Shown here piece after piece: positions 62,285 to 64,000 of a stretch of DNA of 64,000 nucleotides. Position numbers and translations under genes: made by a program. Numbering within the stretch: the stretch's first letter is position 1; each line of letters begins with the position of its first letter. The notes under the pieces were generated by a model. The model had not been told where the DNA came from. It saw only the letters and a program-made list of their open reading frames with translations, and did no database searches. This stretch comes from Shinella zoogloeoides (GTDB lineage: Bacteria; Pseudomonadota; Alphaproteobacteria; Rhizobiales; Rhizobiaceae), in contig NZ_CP086610.1 in NCBI RefSeq assembly GCF_020883495.1, positions 725,501 through 789,500 of the forward strand. The letters run 5' to 3'.

Positions 62285-63952
62285 TTACTGCACGGCGACT
62301 TCCGAACGCTCGCCGGCCTTCACCGTCGCGTTCACTTCCTTCGGCGCGACGTCGCCCTCGAATTTGACGAGCAGCACATAGTCGCCGGGCGGAAGCGTAT
62401 TCTGCACCTCCGCGCCGTACAGGGTGGCGATGGAGTTGCGGTGTTCGCCCTGGATGTCCTTCGTGATGGTCAGGATTTCCACGCTGGAGGCGCCGGGCGC
62501 CTTGACCGCCAGAACGCCGGCATTCAGGTTGACGACGACCTCCTTCATCTCGCCGGCTTTCACCGAGAAGGGGATTTCGTTCGTCGCCGAGCCGAGCTTG
62601 GCCGTCAGCACGAAGTCGCCCGCCGGAACATCCAGCTTGGTGCCCGTGCCGTAGGTATTGGTCAGGCTCTTGCGGCTGCCGTCGAGGGCCTTCGTGGCCT
62701 CGACCACCTCGAAGAACACGTCGCCGGAATCGACCGCCGGCCCGCCTTCCGCATAGACCGCCTTGTTGATGATGATGCCCGAGCCGATGACGAGGTCGCG
62801 CTCGACCGTCTCGCCCGCCTTCACCGCGAAGGTTTCCGTCACCTTGGTCGGGCCGAGGGTGCCGTTGACCTTCACCTCGCCGGCGGAGGCGTAGAACTTC
62901 GCCGTGCCGTAATAGGTGGTGGAATAGTCGCCGAAGGCGATTTCGACGGCGGCGTCGGCATCGGCTTCCTTGTCCTGCGGCGTGCGCTTCGGCGTGACGA
63001 TGATATGGGCGGCGTCGAAGTTGACGAAGGGCTTGGCCACCGCGCCGTCCTTCACCTCGAAGGGCGTTTCGCGCTTGATCGAGCTGTGCAGCGTGGCGAC
63101 CGCGATGTACTTGCCCGCCGGGTAGGTGCCGGAGAAGGCGCCCTTGTACTGGCTTTCGAGATAGTCGCCGGCCGGCTTGCCGTCCGCGCCCGCCTTGTAG
63201 ATTTCCCAGAAGACGTCGTCACTGTCGCCGAGCGACGGCCCGCCTTCGGAAAGGGTGCTGTCGAACTCCGCGTTGAAGGCGGCGACCGGCTCCGGCTCGG
63301 CCTCCGCGACCTCCTCGGCCGGCTTGGACATCGGCGCTTCCGCCACCGTCTCCGTCAGCGCGGCGACGAGCTGGCTGGCGTCCGAGGCCTGGAAATATTT
63401 GCCGCCGGTGTTTTCCGCAAGGCAGGCGACCTGCTTGCCTTCCTCCTCCGTCAGGCCGAAGCCGACGACATGGGCGGTGAAGTCGACGCCCTTCTGCTCA
63501 AGCGCCGAGGCGATCGCGCAAGGATCGGCCTCGCAGGTCTCCAGCCCGTCCGTCACCAGCACGACGGTCGCCTTCTCCTCGGTATATTTGAGGATGTCGG
63601 CGGCCTGCTCGACGGACTGCGTGAGCGGCGTCTTGCCCTTCGGGTTGAGGCCGTTGACGAAGGCGGCGATCGCGTTTTCGGTGCCGGCGGCCGGCGGTAC
63701 GGCCAGCTCGATATCGCTGCACGAGCCCTTTTCACGATGGCCGTAGACCATCAGGCCCAGCTCGGTGCCGGTGGGCACCGATTTCAGCACGCTGGCGAGC
63801 GTCTCGCGGGCGATCTCGATCTTGCTGCGCCCGTCGATCTGGCCCCACATGGAGCCGGAGGCGTCCAGCACGATCATCGTCTTGTCGGCGGCGCCCGCCG
63901 CGCTGGCGGCAAGAAGCCCCGCCAGAAGCATGAAAACGGCTCTCAATCGCAC
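62285..63952 (-). CDS. Secreted von Willebrand factor A domain protein
   Basis: A 555-residue protein with a signal peptide (to about residue 21, AASAAGA|A). The vWA domain carries a MIDAS site: DASGSM (Asp30, Ser32, Ser34), Thr in KTPLTQS and Asp in VTDGLETC. Several repeated immunoglobulin-like units follow, each with KAGE/VKDG patterns and PAGKY/PAGDF/PPGDY turns. The start is GTG at 63952 with AGGAGG six bases upstream. Probably periplasmic or exported and binding a partner via the MIDAS metal; function unknown. The last 48 bases of the window show nothing more. Confidence 0.88.
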   Translation of the reverse strand: MRLRAVFMLLAGLLAASAAGAADKTMIVLDASGSMWGQIDGRSKIEIARETLASVLKSVPTGTELGLMVYGHREKGSCSDIELAVPPAAGTENAIAAFVNGLNPKGKTPLTQSVEQAADILKYTEEKATVVLVTDGLETCEADPCAIASALEQKGVDFTAHVVGFGLTEEEGKQVACLAENTGGKYFQASDASQLVAALTETVAEAPMSKPAEEVAEAEPEPVAAFNAEFDSTLSEGGPSLGDSDDVFWEIYKAGADGKPAGDYLESQYKGAFSGTYPAGKYIAVATLHSSIKRETPFEVKDGAVAKPFVNFDAAHIIVTPKRTPQDKEADADAAVEIAFGDYSTTYYGTAKFYASAGEVKVNGTLGPTKVTETFAVKAGETVERDLVIGSGIIINKAVYAEGGPAVDSGDVFFEVVEATKALDGSRKSLTNTYGTGTKLDVPAGDFVLTAKLGSATNEIPFSVKAGEMKEVVVNLNAGVLAVKAPGASSVEILTITKDIQGEHRNSIATLYGAEVQNTLPPGDYVLLVKFEGDVAPKEVNATVKAGERSEVAVQ

Positions 63953-64000
63953 GATTGTCCTCCTCGTTCCGGCAAACGCGGCCGACCCCTCGGCCCGGCG

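Overview
The window is a GC-rich, densely coded stretch of a chromosome from an alphaproteobacterium of the Rhizobiaceae (Rhizobium/Agrobacterium/Ensifer/Shinella clade). I infer this from the gene content and order: ctaC-ctaD-ctaB-coxF-ctaG-ctaE-DUF983-SURF1-ispH-thrB-rnhA, thrC next to an M16 protease, fabI beside a J-domain protein, a surface lipoprotein and pdxH, an IalB-type protein, and a bioMNY biotin transporter. Genus and species cannot be fixed from sequence reading alone. I see no rRNA, tRNA, CRISPR array, insertion sequence or prophage. Nearly all DNA is protein-coding, with short intergenic gaps.

Layout. 1-4.6 kb: end of a DUF2207 membrane protein, a secreted GH25 muramidase, and two overlapping RNA methyltransferase genes (tlyA and a TrmA/RlmD-like gene). 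4.6-10.3 kb: a VapBC-type toxin-antitoxin pair, a dCache chemoreceptor, and an enoyl-CoA hydratase/acyl-CoA dehydrogenase pair. 10.4-18.3 kb: dxs, a five-gene ArsR-SRPBCC-DUF1801 operon with its own operator-like site, a pirin, xseB with a histone-deacetylase-like gene, an MDR reductase and a hotdog thioesterase. 18.3-23.2 kb: a compact six-gene operon bioM-bioN-bioY-acyl-CoA ligase-thiolase-GFA protein. 23.3-27.8 kb: a YcaQ-type DNA glycosylase, a membrane protein, ribBX and aroC. 27.9-36.6 kb: a CHASE-PAS-PAS-GGDEF-EAL protein, DUF1344, a histidine phosphatase, fabI, a J-domain protein, a surface lipoprotein, pdxH and a polysaccharide deacetylase. 36.7-39.3 kb: tldD, a MazEF-type pair with promoter and palindromic operator, and ialB. 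39.7-46.8 kb: the aa3 cytochrome c oxidase operon with its assembly genes, closed by a terminator after ctaE, followed by DUF983, SURF1 and a frameshifted DUF1304 gene. 46.8-53.4 kb: ispH, thrB, rnhA, YciI, peroxiredoxin, a DsbD-like domain protein, YqgE, CsbD and a zinc-ribbon metallopeptidase. 53.4-64 kb: a second GGDEF-EAL protein with a degenerate cyclase motif, GNAT, DUF1127, cupin, the M16 protease, thrC, a lipoprotein, a HAD phosphatase and a secreted vWA protein.

How the genes work together. The largest functional unit is the aa3 oxidase operon: subunits II, I and III, heme O synthase, Cox11 and SURF1. A perfect FNR/FixK-type box lies just before ctaC and suggests oxygen control. Two c-di-GMP proteins bracket the region, one with intact cyclase and phosphodiesterase motifs and one likely only a phosphodiesterase. 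Biotin uptake is translationally coupled to an acyl-CoA ligase and an atypical thiolase. thrB and thrC supply threonine, dxs and ispH the isoprenoid pathway, ribBX and aroC riboflavin and aromatics.

I do not see a clearly new multi-gene system. The best leads are the bioMNY-ligase-thiolase operon with a thiolase lacking its second catalytic cysteine, the ArsR-SRPBCC-DUF1801 operon, the oxygen-type box before ctaC, the MazEF promoter palindrome, and a clean frameshift in the DUF1304 gene.
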